Below are positions 18,925 through 27,163 of a stretch of DNA of 64,000 nt, piece after piece (the first letter of the stretch is position 1; every line of letters begins with the position of its first letter). Source of the stretch: Desulfitobacterium sp038181555. Lineage in GTDB: Bacteria; Bacillota; Desulfitobacteriia; Desulfitobacteriales; Desulfitobacteriaceae. A program made the translations under genes and the position numbers. Under the pieces are notes generated by a model. That model was not told the DNA's origin, did not search any database, and was given only the letters and a program-made list of their open reading frames with translations. The stretch covers positions 194,795 to 258,794 of the forward strand of contig NZ_JBBWUA010000004.1 in NCBI RefSeq assembly GCF_038181555.1, given 5' to 3'.

Positions 18925-19622
18925 AGAATTTCCTTGGAGCGATATTCCCAGAATCGGTTGGATACTAAACGGAGACAGAAGGGATGCCTGCTCCAGTTAT
19001 TGATATTATCTAGGGAAAGAAGTAAAGCGTAAGCTTGTCGGCAGGTACTGAGTAAGGGGTAATTTTTGCAGAGAAAGGCGAGATTAGCGAGGATGGCTTC
19101 TTGGCGCTCTTGGTGAAAAAGGTTTTGCACATAGCGCCGACTTAAAGGACTTAGGCGATATTGGGCGAGATCCGCAGCGAGAGGCTTTAATTCATCCTTT
19201 GCGAAATGAATGACAGCTAGTTGAGGTAAATCCGCGAGTAGATCAGCACCTTCTAAAAAGTGCAAAAGGCTTTCTTGGATAGATAACGGCGAAAAAGGGA
19301 AGGTTCCTGGGGTTTCCGCGAGGACACGAATGCGTAATAGGTTTGCCCTGAGAAAGTCAGACTCCTGCTGGATCGGACTAATCTGTGCCTTTTCGAGATT
19401 GCGAATAACTTTCCCTAAGTGCACATTGCCATCACAAGCAATGTATTCCCATTGGGGAAGCAGCGAAGTGAGAAGGTGGCCAAGATAGGCACCTTTTGAT
19501 TCAAATACCTGATAGCGTATTAGGGTAGTAAGGGTTTCCTCATTGGGGTAAGCTAAGATACTGCGCAGCATCTCAGGATGCATGCTTAGCCGAGTTTTGA
19601 TTTTCTTATCGAAGGAATTCAT
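18921..19622 (-). CDS. Unknown helical protein, 233 residues
   Basis: Not recognised. A soluble, largely helical, leucine-rich protein (MNSFDKKIKTRLSMHPEML...), with no signal peptide, membrane segment or catalytic motif visible. It runs convergent to the MFS gene. It starts at ATG 19622, preceded on the minus strand by GAGGAGAAACCCC. Coding character (regular codon use, long open frame, ribosome site) supports a real gene. Confidence 0.75.
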   Translation of the reverse strand: MNSFDKKIKTRLSMHPEMLRSILAYPNEETLTTLIRYQVFESKGAYLGHLLTSLLPQWEYIACDGNVHLGKVIRNLEKAQISPIQQESDFLRANLLRIRVLAETPGTFPFSPLSIQESLLHFLEGADLLADLPQLAVIHFAKDELKPLAADLAQYRLSPLSRRYVQNLFHQERQEAILANLAFLCKNYPLLSTCRQAYALLLSLDNINNWSRHPFCLRLVSNRFWEYRSKEIL

Positions 19623-19788
19623 AGGGGTTTCTCCTCATCTGTTTAGGATGAAATTTCGTAGCTTAATCATCCTAAGTATTGTTGTTGTTAGTGTGTGAGG
19701 GCGAACCCGTTCTATTCCCGCAAAAATATGGTAAATCAATCAGGAAATATATAAGGACTGAATTTTGCTTTTAAGTCTTACATAAATG

Positions 19789-19831
19789 GAAAAGGCCGCC
19801 TTCCACATTTTTTGTGGAGGACGGCCTTTTT
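19789..19831. terminator. Terminator between metQ and the unknown gene
   Basis: AAAAGGCCGCCTTCCACA pairs with TGTGGAGGACGGCCTTTT around a TTTT loop. There are A and T runs on both sides, so it can serve either strand. On the minus strand it lies downstream of metQ. Confidence 0.8.
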
Positions 19832-19892
19832 GATTGAAACATTCATAAAATCCAATTGGGTAACTTAAATTTAGCAAAGGATTAAAGATCTC

Positions 19893-20747
19893 TTAGAATG
19901 CAGGAATTACTGAACCCTTATATTTATCTTCAATGAATTTCTTAACTTCTGGGGTGTTGAGGGCTTTGACTAATTTTTGTAGGTTGGGATCATCTTTGCG
20001 ATCTTCCTTTGCAACTACGATGTTGGCATATGGAGAGTCCTTGCCTTCAAGGTAAAGGGCATCTTCTGTTGGGTTTAAGCCACCTTCTAAAGCAAAGTTA
20101 GTGTTGATGACAGCCGCGGCAACTTTTGCATCACCAAGAACACGGGGAAGTTGAGCAGCATCTACCTCAGAGAACTTTAGATTTTTAGTATTCTCGGTAA
20201 TATCCAAGATGGTTGCTTTAACACCGACACCTTCTTTGAGTTTAAGCAAACCGGCAGATTCCAAGACAGCTAAAGCGCGTCCGCCATTGGAAGGGTCGTT
20301 GGGGATAGCAATGGTGTCGCCATCCTTGAGTTCTTCAGCTTTGGTGATTTTCTTTGAATAAAGACCCATGGGTTCAATGTGAACCGTACCAATCACGGCA
20401 AGCTTCAGTCCTTGATCAATGGTGAAGGTCTCTAAATAAGGGGTGTGTTGGAAGTAGTTGGCGTCAATTTCACCGGAATCCACGGCCGGATTGGGTAGGG
20501 GATATTCAGTGAAAATAACGACTTCCAGATTGACGCCTTGTTTTGCTAATTCAGGTTTGATGAATTCGAGAATTTCGGCATGGGGCACGGGGGTAGCCCC
20601 TACCTTGATGGTGACAGGCTCATTGGTATTACCGGTATTAGCCGGGGGTGTGGTTTGAGCAGTGTTTCCGCACCCGGTTACAAGTAGGGAAAGAGCAACT
20701 ACGGAGCTAAGCAGTAAAGTAGTTAGTTTGCGATGTGAACGAATCAT
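19893..20747 (-). CDS. metQ: Methionine ABC transporter, substrate-binding lipoprotein
   Basis: A 284-residue NlpA/MetQ-family protein with a lipoprotein signal (MIRSHRKLTTLLLSSVVALS, then LVTGC lipobox). The mature part has VKVGATPVPHAEIL-like N-terminus (IKVGATPVPHAEILEF) and YFQHTPYLETF, both typical of methionine binding. The start ATG (20747-20745) follows AAAGGAGGAAAAATT; a longer frame to 20789 exists. Last gene of metNIQ, 181 bases after metI. Confidence 0.96.
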   Translation of the reverse strand: MIRSHRKLTTLLLSSVVALSLLVTGCGNTAQTTPPANTGNTNEPVTIKVGATPVPHAEILEFIKPELAKQGVNLEVVIFTEYPLPNPAVDSGEIDANYFQHTPYLETFTIDQGLKLAVIGTVHIEPMGLYSKKITKAEELKDGDTIAIPNDPSNGGRALAVLESAGLLKLKEGVGVKATILDITENTKNLKFSEVDAAQLPRVLGDAKVAAAVINTNFALEGGLNPTEDALYLEGKDSPYANIVVAKEDRKDDPNLQKLVKALNTPEVKKFIEDKYKGSVIPAF

Positions 20748-20928
20748 AATTTTTCCTCCTTTGATGTTCCTTTTTTCTCTTTGCATCATCTTTTAGCGGA
20801 TGATTACTGATAAAGACATGTTGTGTTTACCTTCATTGCTAAATATATGTTACAAGTCCATTCCCTAAGCCTGTTACGGCGACCGGTACGCCCATGCCCA
20901 GGTTCGGGGTTGGCTTGAAACAACCGTA

Positions 20929-21606
20929 TTAGTGATGAGTCATTCGGCGTGCAAGCATCGTACCAAGGGATTGGATGACTTGGACGATAAGCACAAGAAT
21001 GACAACGGTCAAAAGCATGATATCCGTTCGGAATCGGTTGTAGCCATATTGAATAGCTACGGCCCCTAGACCACCGCCACCCACGGCACCGGCCATGGCT
21101 GTGTAGCCAATAATGCTAATGGTGGTGATTGCAACACCCAAGACAAGAGAAGCTTTGGCCTCGGGAAGAAGCACTTTTTTGATAATTTGCCAGGGAGAAG
21201 AGCCCATGGATAAGGCTGCTTCGATCACCCCGTAAGGGACTTCCTTGAGAGAACTTTCGACCATCCTGGCCACGAAGGGTGCCGAGGAAATGACGAGGGG
21301 GACGATAGCTGCTGTCGTACCGATATAGGTGCCGACAATGGCACGGGTGAAGGGAATAATCAGAACTAATAAGATGATAAAGGGTATAGAACGGAAAACA
21401 TTGATTATTGTACCTAAGATACGCTCAACCCAAGGGTTGGGCAGGATATGATTCGGTGAAGAAATGACCAAGATCACCCCTAAGGGGACTCCCAGCACAT
21501 AGGCCAGCAGGGTGGAAGCAATAATCATATAGAAGGTTTCTCCGGTTGCCGGAGTTAATAGTTGGACCATGGTATCCCAATATTGGGGGTTGGCAAAATC
21601 AAACAT
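20929..21606 (-). CDS. metI: Methionine ABC transporter permease
   Basis: A 225-residue MetI-type permease with about five membrane helices and the EAA-loop region VIEAALSMGSSPWQIIKKVLLPEAKASL. It begins with ATG behind GGAGGTGATC and overlaps the metN end by 8 bases. Confidence 0.97.
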   Translation of the reverse strand: MFDFANPQYWDTMVQLLTPATGETFYMIIASTLLAYVLGVPLGVILVISSPNHILPNPWVERILGTIINVFRSIPFIILLVLIIPFTRAIVGTYIGTTAAIVPLVISSAPFVARMVESSLKEVPYGVIEAALSMGSSPWQIIKKVLLPEAKASLVLGVAITTISIIGYTAMAGAVGGGGLGAVAIQYGYNRFRTDIMLLTVVILVLIVQVIQSLGTMLARRMTHH

Positions 21607-22621
21607 GCTGGATCACCTCCACCTTAAGTTCACGTTGGTCAAGATATTGATGAGCTAAGGCCAACTGTTCAGGAGTTCCTTGCAACTCCAGGGTTAAAGT
21701 GCCAAAAAGAGTAGAGCGGAGATGATCGATACTTCCATAGAGTATATTAGCCCGTACATCGCATTCTTTCATCAGATCGGCGATGATGGGGTCCGATGTC
21801 CTTGAACCTAAAAACTGAATACGGACAATTTGAGAATTGGGATGAGTGGCCAATTCCTGGAGTAAATCCAGGGGCAGTTCATTAGGGAATACAGTCGAAA
21901 TGAACTCCTTGGCAATACGGGATTGGGGTTGGATAAATACAGCTTCCACCGGACCTTGTTCCGCAATCTTGGCTTCATGGATTACTGCAACATCAGTGCA
22001 GATTTCCTTAACTACTTTCATTTCGTGAGTAATCATGATGATGGTTAACCCGAAGCGCTGATTGATGTCGCGCAGGAGTTCCAAAATGGATAGGGTTGTT
22101 TGCGGGTCTAAGGCCGAAGTTGCTTCATCACAAAGCAGTACTTTCGGATTCGTCGCTAAGGCACGAGCGATACCTACTCTTTGCTTCTGTCCGCCGCTGA
22201 GTTGAGAAGGATAGACCTGGGCTTTATCTTCTAGGCCCACTAAGGGTAGCAACTCCCTAACTCGTTGTTCAATCTCAGGCTTTTTATAGCCGGCGATTTC
22301 TAAAGGAAAGGCGATATTATCGAAGACCGTGCGCGATTGGAGCAGATGAAAGTGTTGAAAGATCATACCAATCTTTTGGCGAGCTTGTCTGAGCTCATGG
22401 GCGGACATTTGCATCAGGTCCTGATCATCAATAAAAATCTTGCCGCTAGTGGGCTCCTCTAAGCGATTGATGCAACGGACCAAGGTACTCTTGCCGGCAC
22501 CACTTAAACCGATAATCCCATAGATAGCGCCCTGAGGAATATGAAGAGTAATATCTTCAATAGCCGTTACTCGATCCTTGCGGGAGGTATAAACTTTAGT
22601 TAGATTCTCTATTCGTATCAA
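21599..22621 (-). CDS. metN: Methionine ABC transporter, ATP-binding subunit
   Basis: A 340-residue ATPase. Walker A GLSGAGKST is near residue 38, LSGGQKQRVGIARAL near 140 and Walker B VLLCDEATSALDP near 160. The C-terminal ~95 residues form the ACT-like NIL domain that gives methionine feedback inhibition. It starts with TTG after GAGGAGGAAT. First gene behind the SAM-I riboswitch. Confidence 0.97.
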   Translation of the reverse strand: MIRIENLTKVYTSRKDRVTAIEDITLHIPQGAIYGIIGLSGAGKSTLVRCINRLEEPTSGKIFIDDQDLMQMSAHELRQARQKIGMIFQHFHLLQSRTVFDNIAFPLEIAGYKKPEIEQRVRELLPLVGLEDKAQVYPSQLSGGQKQRVGIARALATNPKVLLCDEATSALDPQTTLSILELLRDINQRFGLTIIMITHEMKVVKEICTDVAVIHEAKIAEQGPVEAVFIQPQSRIAKEFISTVFPNELPLDLLQELATHPNSQIVRIQFLGSRTSDPIIADLMKECDVRANILYGSIDHLRSTLFGTLTLELQGTPEQLALAHQYLDQRELKVEVIQHV

Positions 22622-22701
22622 GGGTATTCCTCCTCGTCATATTCTAAAAGTTAAATGCTCTAAAGGCAGGTTAAAAACAATCATTTTAAAAAACTATATA
22701 A

Positions 22702-22732
22702 TAAAAAACTCCACGAGGAAATCCGCGGAGTT
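22702..22732 (-). terminator. Terminator of the SAM-I riboswitch
   Basis: On the minus strand AACTCCGCGG pairs with CTCGTGGAGTT and is followed by TTTTTTAT. It lies between the aptamer and metN and is the expression platform. Confidence 0.85.
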
Positions 22733-22745
22733 ATCTTCGGCTTTC

Positions 22746-22848
22746 CTCTCATCTCCCAGTATTTTTCCTGCAGGATTTAGCACCGTACATTAAATGCCGG
22801 TTGCCGGGTTTCATCGGGCCAGTCCCTCCACCTACTCTGGATAAGAGT
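22746..22848 (-). ncRNA. SAM-I (S-box) riboswitch of metNIQ
   Basis: Read on the minus strand: P1 CTCTTATC pairs with GATGAGAG, followed by AGAGTAGGTGGAGGGACTGG, CCCGATGAAACCCGGCAACC and GGTGCTAAATCCTGC, the full S-box consensus. With the downstream terminator it should switch metNIQ off when SAM is plentiful. Confidence 0.97.
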
Positions 22849-23026
22849 GATTTATTAACTTTTAAGTCAAGAGTGAATCTTGATAGAATCTATATTAGCA
22901 TAGAGCAATGTTCTTTGGCAAGTCATTTTTATATAACAAGGCAAGAAAATTCATCTGTAATAATGTTAGCAATTGAGGCAAATATGGTTAATGATAGACA
23001 AATTTGCTAAAGAAGGCTGAAGAATA

Positions 23027-23055
23027 TTGACAAGGGCGCAATACTTTAATAAATT
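23027..23055 (+). promoter_or_regulatory. Promoter of the yerC-hisZ operon
   Basis: TTGACA (23027-23032) with a 17-base spacer to TAAATT (23050-23055). The -10 is weak and lies inside the palindrome at 23041-23062, so a repressor there would cover the promoter. Confidence 0.55.
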
Positions 23056-23062
23056 AAAGTAT
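23041..23062. promoter_or_regulatory. Palindromic operator candidate for YerC/HisR
   Basis: ATACTTTAAT and ATTAAAGTAT are perfect reverse complements separated by AA. The site overlaps the -10 region of the operon. A related site (16 of 22 positions identical) occurs at 28748-28769 in front of hisG. Confidence 0.65.
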
Positions 23063-23086
23063 AGAAGTATAAGGAGATGAGCGATA

Positions 23087-23425
23087 ATGAAAGAACATGA
23101 AGATGATGTTTTTCAAGGAATTGATCCGCGCTTGCGTGATTCATTAACTGATGCACTTTTTGATGCGATTTTACTATTAGAAGATCGAGAAGAATGCTAC
23201 CGATTTTTTCAAGATATCGCCACTGTCGCCGAGATTAAGTCTTTGGCGCAGCGTTTAGAAGTAGCTAAACTCCTTGAGAAGAATGTAACCTATACGACGA
23301 TCGCCCAGGCCACAGGTGCCAGTACTGCCACAATCAGCAGGGTCAAGCGGTGTCTGTTTTTTGGTGCGGATGGTTATCAGATGGTATTGAAACGATTGTC
23401 GGAGCGAGAAGAGGGGGAGAAATAA
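23087..23425 (+). CDS. yerC: TrpR-family repressor, YerC/HisR-like
   Basis: A 112-residue all-helical TrpR-like DNA-binding protein of the YerC/YecD family. The reader/recognition helices are in VTYTTIAQATGASTATISRVKR near residues 65-87. Comparative work has linked such proteins (HisR) to histidine genes in Firmicutes, and here it is the first gene of the his cluster, 1 base before hisZ. It probably represses this operon and hisG through the shared palindrome. Start ATG after AAGGAGATG. Confidence 0.9.
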   Translation: MKEHEDDVFQGIDPRLRDSLTDALFDAILLLEDREECYRFFQDIATVAEIKSLAQRLEVAKLLEKNVTYTTIAQATGASTATISRVKRCLFFGADGYQMVLKRLSEREEGEK

Positions 23426-23426
23426 T

Positions 23427-24578
23427 ATGCCTCGTAGCTCTTTAGGGTTGAGAATCCCAGAGGGGATGCATGATATCCTACCGAATGAGTTGGCCATACA
23501 GGATCAAGCGGAAGGGTCCGCTCTTGATTTGTTTAATGCTTGGGCTTATCAGAAGATCGTCACTCCGACCTTAGAGTATGGATCGTGTATCCAACCGGTG
23601 GAGGAAGAAGGAGATTCCTTCTTTAAGCTCTTTGACCGCCGTGGACATGTCCTTGTCTTGCGTCCGGAGCTAACCACCCCCATTGCGAGGATGGTCAGTA
23701 CACGGATGCGTGGTGGAAATATGCCTTTGAGATTATGTTACGCTGCCGATGTATTCCGCTATTCTAAATCTCATAAGCAAGAATTTCGTCAAGTAGGGGT
23801 AGAGCTTGTCGGCTCAGCTTCCCCGTTAGCCGATGCCGAGGTGATTGCGTTAGCCTGTGAAGCCCTCAGTCGAATCGGTGTTAAGGGCTTTCAGATTAAT
23901 CTCGGGCATATGGGGATATTTACTGGAATTATGGATGAACTAGGAGTAGCTGAAGCTTTTCGGATAAATTATCAAGAAAAGTTAGCTCGCAAGGATTTTG
24001 TGGGTATCGAACGCTTGGTCAAGGAGGGTGGCTTAGAAGGAAGAGTTCAGGAGATTCTTTTAAAGCTACCTCATCTTCACGGCACTGAAGAGATGTTGGG
24101 TCAAGTTCTCGAATGGAGTCAGGAACCTTCGCTGCAGGAATCCGTAGAGGCATTGCGGCAGGTCTATCGCTACCTAAGAGATTTTGGTGTTCAAGACAAG
24201 GTGTCTCTGGATTTGGGGATTTTACGGGGGTTTAGCTACTATACAGGGGCGGTTTTCGAAGGTTATGTACCTGGAGTAGGCTTCCCCATTGTTGAAGGGG
24301 GTCGCTATGATTCCTTATACTGTGAGTTCGGCGATGATTACCCGGCCACTGGTTTTGCCATCAATCTAAAAGCCATTATTGAACAGTTGCCTCATAGTCA
24401 GGCAGACCTAGCGGAGATTTTTGTCTTTGGCCAGGACACTTCAAAAGTAATCGCGGAAGCCCAAAGACTACGTCAAGAGGGTAAAAAGGTGGAGATGAGT
24501 TTAGAGTCATTAACTTCGGGCGAGGCAGAGAAGCTAGCTACCAGTAAAGGGATTAGGGATCTATATTGTGTAGGATAA
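23427..24578 (+). CDS. hisZ: ATP phosphoribosyltransferase regulatory subunit
   Basis: A 383-residue HisRS-like protein without the anticodon-binding domain. It has class II synthetase-type motifs (VLRPELTTPIARMVS; GGRYDSLYCEFG) and the RPEL region. It partners with the short HisG (28844-29503) to form the first enzyme of histidine synthesis; the short HisG needs it. In many relatives hisZ and hisG are adjacent, but here about 4.2 kb of unrelated genes separates them. Confidence 0.95.
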   Translation: MPRSSLGLRIPEGMHDILPNELAIQDQAEGSALDLFNAWAYQKIVTPTLEYGSCIQPVEEEGDSFFKLFDRRGHVLVLRPELTTPIARMVSTRMRGGNMPLRLCYAADVFRYSKSHKQEFRQVGVELVGSASPLADAEVIALACEALSRIGVKGFQINLGHMGIFTGIMDELGVAEAFRINYQEKLARKDFVGIERLVKEGGLEGRVQEILLKLPHLHGTEEMLGQVLEWSQEPSLQESVEALRQVYRYLRDFGVQDKVSLDLGILRGFSYYTGAVFEGYVPGVGFPIVEGGRYDSLYCEFGDDYPATGFAINLKAIIEQLPHSQADLAEIFVFGQDTSKVIAEAQRLRQEGKKVEMSLESLTSGEAEKLATSKGIRDLYCVG

Positions 24579-24588
24579 GATTCGGAAC

Positions 24589-24640
24589 AGCACAGGGGTC
24601 GTTCCCTACGGTTAAAAACGTAAGGAACGGCCCCTGTGCT
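24589..24640. repeat. Hairpin repeat, left flank of inserted cassette
   Basis: AGCACAGGGGTCGTTCCC... pairs over about 22 bp with ...GGAACGGCCCCTGTGCT around an A-rich loop, followed by AATTTGTTTC. It can terminate hisZ and the convergent Crp-type gene. A close relative with the same tail lies at 28616-28657. Confidence 0.8.
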
Positions 24641-24658
24641 AATTTGTTTCTGTGACAC

Positions 24659-25372
24659 CTACTCACCGCTAAACATATTTTTGAGTTTTTCGGTATCCTT
24701 GATAACGATTTTGTCGTAGGTGTAATCAATGATTCCTTGGTCTTTCAGGTAACGAATATTCTTCGTGATGGTTACGCGATGGGTGCCAAGCAAATTAGCC
24801 AAGTCCTGATGCGACATTTTAATTGTAATATTTGTGGTGATTCCTTTTTGAATTTCATAACACGCTAAACTGTATAAAATATGGCTGATGCCTTCGCAGG
24901 TGTTGCGTGTGGATATATCTTGTAGCTGTGAAGCCAGTTTACGAGATATACCTGCCAAGCTTTTCAAAATAAAGAGATTAAAATTAAAATCTTCTTTCAA
25001 AAGATCTAAGAAAACTCTATTTTCAAAATAATAGAGCTCAGCATCTTCAACAATACGAGCCTCAAATAAGCTCGGCTGTTCATGAAAGAAAAATTGCTCG
25101 CCAATCACGCAACCTGTTCCCGTCATATTACACGTTTTAATAAGACCATCTTTGCCTATGAAGTTTGTGCTAATTAAGCCGGACTTAATAAAATGAACTC
25201 CCTTCGGCCTATCACCAACTTTGATGAGATAGTCGCCTTTTTTTTTGAGAATTCTCCCGGAACTCCTGTGGATATGTCTTTCCCAAATAGTTGAGGATAG
25301 TCCCTGACATTCCAGAAGGGTTTCATTCAAAAAGAAGGAGGTTGTAATATGTTCTACTAATTCCTCTTTCAT
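24659..25372 (-). CDS. Crp/Fnr-family regulator, CprK-like
   Basis: A 237-residue regulator with an N-terminal cNMP-type beta-barrel sensor (about residues 40-150), a dimer helix and a C-terminal HTH (MSHQDLANLLGTHRVTITKNIRYLKDQGII, about 188-217). Overall it resembles the CprK group of Desulfitobacterium, whose members sense small aromatic effectors. No Fnr-type N-terminal cysteine cluster is seen. It is divergent from the arylsulfotransferase-family gene, with a Crp-type dyad between them, and probably activates that gene. Start ATG behind AGGAGGAAG. Confidence 0.88.
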   Translation of the reverse strand: MKEELVEHITTSFFLNETLLECQGLSSTIWERHIHRSSGRILKKKGDYLIKVGDRPKGVHFIKSGLISTNFIGKDGLIKTCNMTGTGCVIGEQFFFHEQPSLFEARIVEDAELYYFENRVFLDLLKEDFNFNLFILKSLAGISRKLASQLQDISTRNTCEGISHILYSLACYEIQKGITTNITIKMSHQDLANLLGTHRVTITKNIRYLKDQGIIDYTYDKIVIKDTEKLKNMFSGE

Positions 25373-25510
25373 GATTTCTTCCTCCTATTGTCATTTTACA
25401 TGAGATAAGTTGCACATTGTAATTATTCTATCATACCTTCGCCTTATTTATAATGCCCATATAAGAAAGTATAAATTTATCTTATAGATCGAATAACTTT
25501 TTTTTATAGA

Positions 25511-25528
25511 TTGTAAATTGCGTTACAA
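25511..25528. promoter_or_regulatory. Crp-type dyad upstream of the sulfotransferase gene
   Basis: TTGTAA and TTACAA flank a 6-base centre; TGTAA-N6-TTACA has exactly the spacing of a Crp-family operator. It lies between the divergent regulator and target gene, about 104 bases before the ATG at 25615. TTTATAG (about 25552-25558) could be a -10 at a class II activation distance. Confidence 0.55.
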
Positions 25529-25614
25529 AGTTTTGTGAAATCATGTGCTAATTTATAGCTAAGAGGCCAAAGGGCTTAGTTAACAATATTACTAAACTAA
25601 AGGAGTGTTGTTTT

Positions 25615-27099
25615 ATGGGTCAACCTTTCATTCATCCGACAGGGGTAACGATTTATGATCCTGAAAAGTGTTTTAACGGCTATACCGTTATGCAAGTCAT
25701 GGGTCTAGGCTGCGTCATCATTGATATGAACGGAAATGTGGTTCGCGTCTTCAAGGACCTCCAGGGTTTCCCGAACAAGCTTTTGCCTGGAGGCTATGTT
25801 ATGGGAAGTCGTGGCCAAAGAAACCCAAAATTCGGTTATCAAGACCAATCCGATCTTGTTCAAGTGGATTGGGACGGCAATGTGGTTTGGAAATTTGATC
25901 ATAAAGAGTATATTGAAGATGAAGGCGAGAAACCACAGTGGATGGCTCGTCAACACCATGATTTTCAAAGGGAAGGCAATACGGTCGGTTATTATGTGCC
26001 CGGAATGGAATGTAAAACCGAAAGCGGAAATACCCTCATTCTATGTCATCGGAACTGTTACAACAAGAAAATCTCCGATAAACTCCTCTTAGACGACGTC
26101 TTTATCGAAGTAGACTGGGAAGGCAATATTGTTTGGGAATGGAATGCCAGTGACCATTTTAACGAATTTGGATTCAGCCCAGCCGCTAAACTTGCTCTTT
26201 ATAAAAACCCAAATATGCATGAAGCAGGCGGAGGAACGGGCGACTGGATGCATATTAACTCCATGAGTGTCTTGGGGCCTAATAAATGGTATGACAAAGG
26301 CGATGAACGTTTCCATCCCGACAATATTATCTGGGATGCTCGGGAATCCAATATTTGCGCGATCATTTCCAAAGAAACCGGTAAAGTCGTTTGGAGAATG
26401 GGCCCTGATTATGCCGATGATCCAAAGCTGCGGAAAATCGGACAAATCGTGGGTCAGCACCATGTGCATATGATTCCCGAAGGACTTCCTGGCGCAGGTA
26501 ACATCTTGATTTTTGATAACGGTGGATGGTCAGGTTATGGCGCACCGACCAATACCTCAAAAGACGGGACAAAAGTTAATCTTACCGATCGTTCCCGTGT
26601 TCTTGAGCTCAATCCTGTGAAGATGGAAGTAGTTTGGCAGATTACTGGTAGTGAACTCATGGGGTATGGGTCACCGCTCATTAACGATTACCGTTTCTAC
26701 AGCCCATTAACCAGTGCTGCTCAACGTCTTCCTAATGGCAATACCATGATTACAGAAGGGGTTGGCGGACGTTTCTTCGAAGTGACTCGCATGAAAGAAG
26801 TTGTTTGGGAATATATCTCCCCTTATTCTGAGAATATCGCTTCCATTTATTATCGGGCTTATCGTTATCCCTATAGCTATGTTCCCCAAGTCGCTGAACC
26901 GAAAGAAACTCCTGTACCCATGCTTGATATTCATAAATTCCGAGTACCTGGTGCAGCTGATGGCGAGCTTCAAAATGAGGTTGGTGTAAAGGGAACAACC
27001 GGCTATCCCAAGTTTCAACAAGCATGCGTAGCCGCCGGGGATGAGGACCTTTCTTTAAAAGAAGACGATGACGACGACACGGGATATACCCAGTTTTAA
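25615..27099 (+). CDS. Arylsulfotransferase-family (ASST) protein
   Basis: A 494-residue beta-propeller protein of the aryl-sulfate sulfotransferase family. Repeated blade motifs such as VDWDGNVVWKFDH, VDWEGNIVWEWNA and GKVVWRMGP are seen, with likely active-site histidines in RQHHDF and GQHHVHMIPEG followed by NILIFDNGG. PAPS-independent ASST enzymes move sulfate between phenolic compounds and are usually periplasmic or exported; this one has no signal peptide and ends in an acidic KEDDDDDTGYTQF tail. RBS AAAGGAGTG. It is paired with an MFS permease downstream. The true substrate is unknown. Confidence 0.85.
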   Translation: MGQPFIHPTGVTIYDPEKCFNGYTVMQVMGLGCVIIDMNGNVVRVFKDLQGFPNKLLPGGYVMGSRGQRNPKFGYQDQSDLVQVDWDGNVVWKFDHKEYIEDEGEKPQWMARQHHDFQREGNTVGYYVPGMECKTESGNTLILCHRNCYNKKISDKLLLDDVFIEVDWEGNIVWEWNASDHFNEFGFSPAAKLALYKNPNMHEAGGGTGDWMHINSMSVLGPNKWYDKGDERFHPDNIIWDARESNICAIISKETGKVVWRMGPDYADDPKLRKIGQIVGQHHVHMIPEGLPGAGNILIFDNGGWSGYGAPTNTSKDGTKVNLTDRSRVLELNPVKMEVVWQITGSELMGYGSPLINDYRFYSPLTSAAQRLPNGNTMITEGVGGRFFEVTRMKEVVWEYISPYSENIASIYYRAYRYPYSYVPQVAEPKETPVPMLDIHKFRVPGAADGELQNEVGVKGTTGYPKFQQACVAAGDEDLSLKEDDDDDTGYTQF

Positions 27100-27106
27100 T
27101 TGCATA

Positions 27107-27138
27107 GAAAAGCCCCTCGTTCCTACGGGGGGCTTTGA
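27107..27138 (+). terminator. Intercistronic terminator/attenuator
   Basis: AAAGCCCCTC pairs with GGGGGGCTTT in the short gap between the ASST-family gene and the MFS gene. It may lower transporter expression or mark the end of a monocistronic message. Confidence 0.6.
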
Positions 27139-27163
27139 TTAAGAAACAAAGGGAGTTGTTTGT

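Noticed and set aside
22801..23010. A 69-codon plus-strand frame
   Set aside because: It begins inside the SAM-I aptamer, which is on the other strand, and has no ribosome site.
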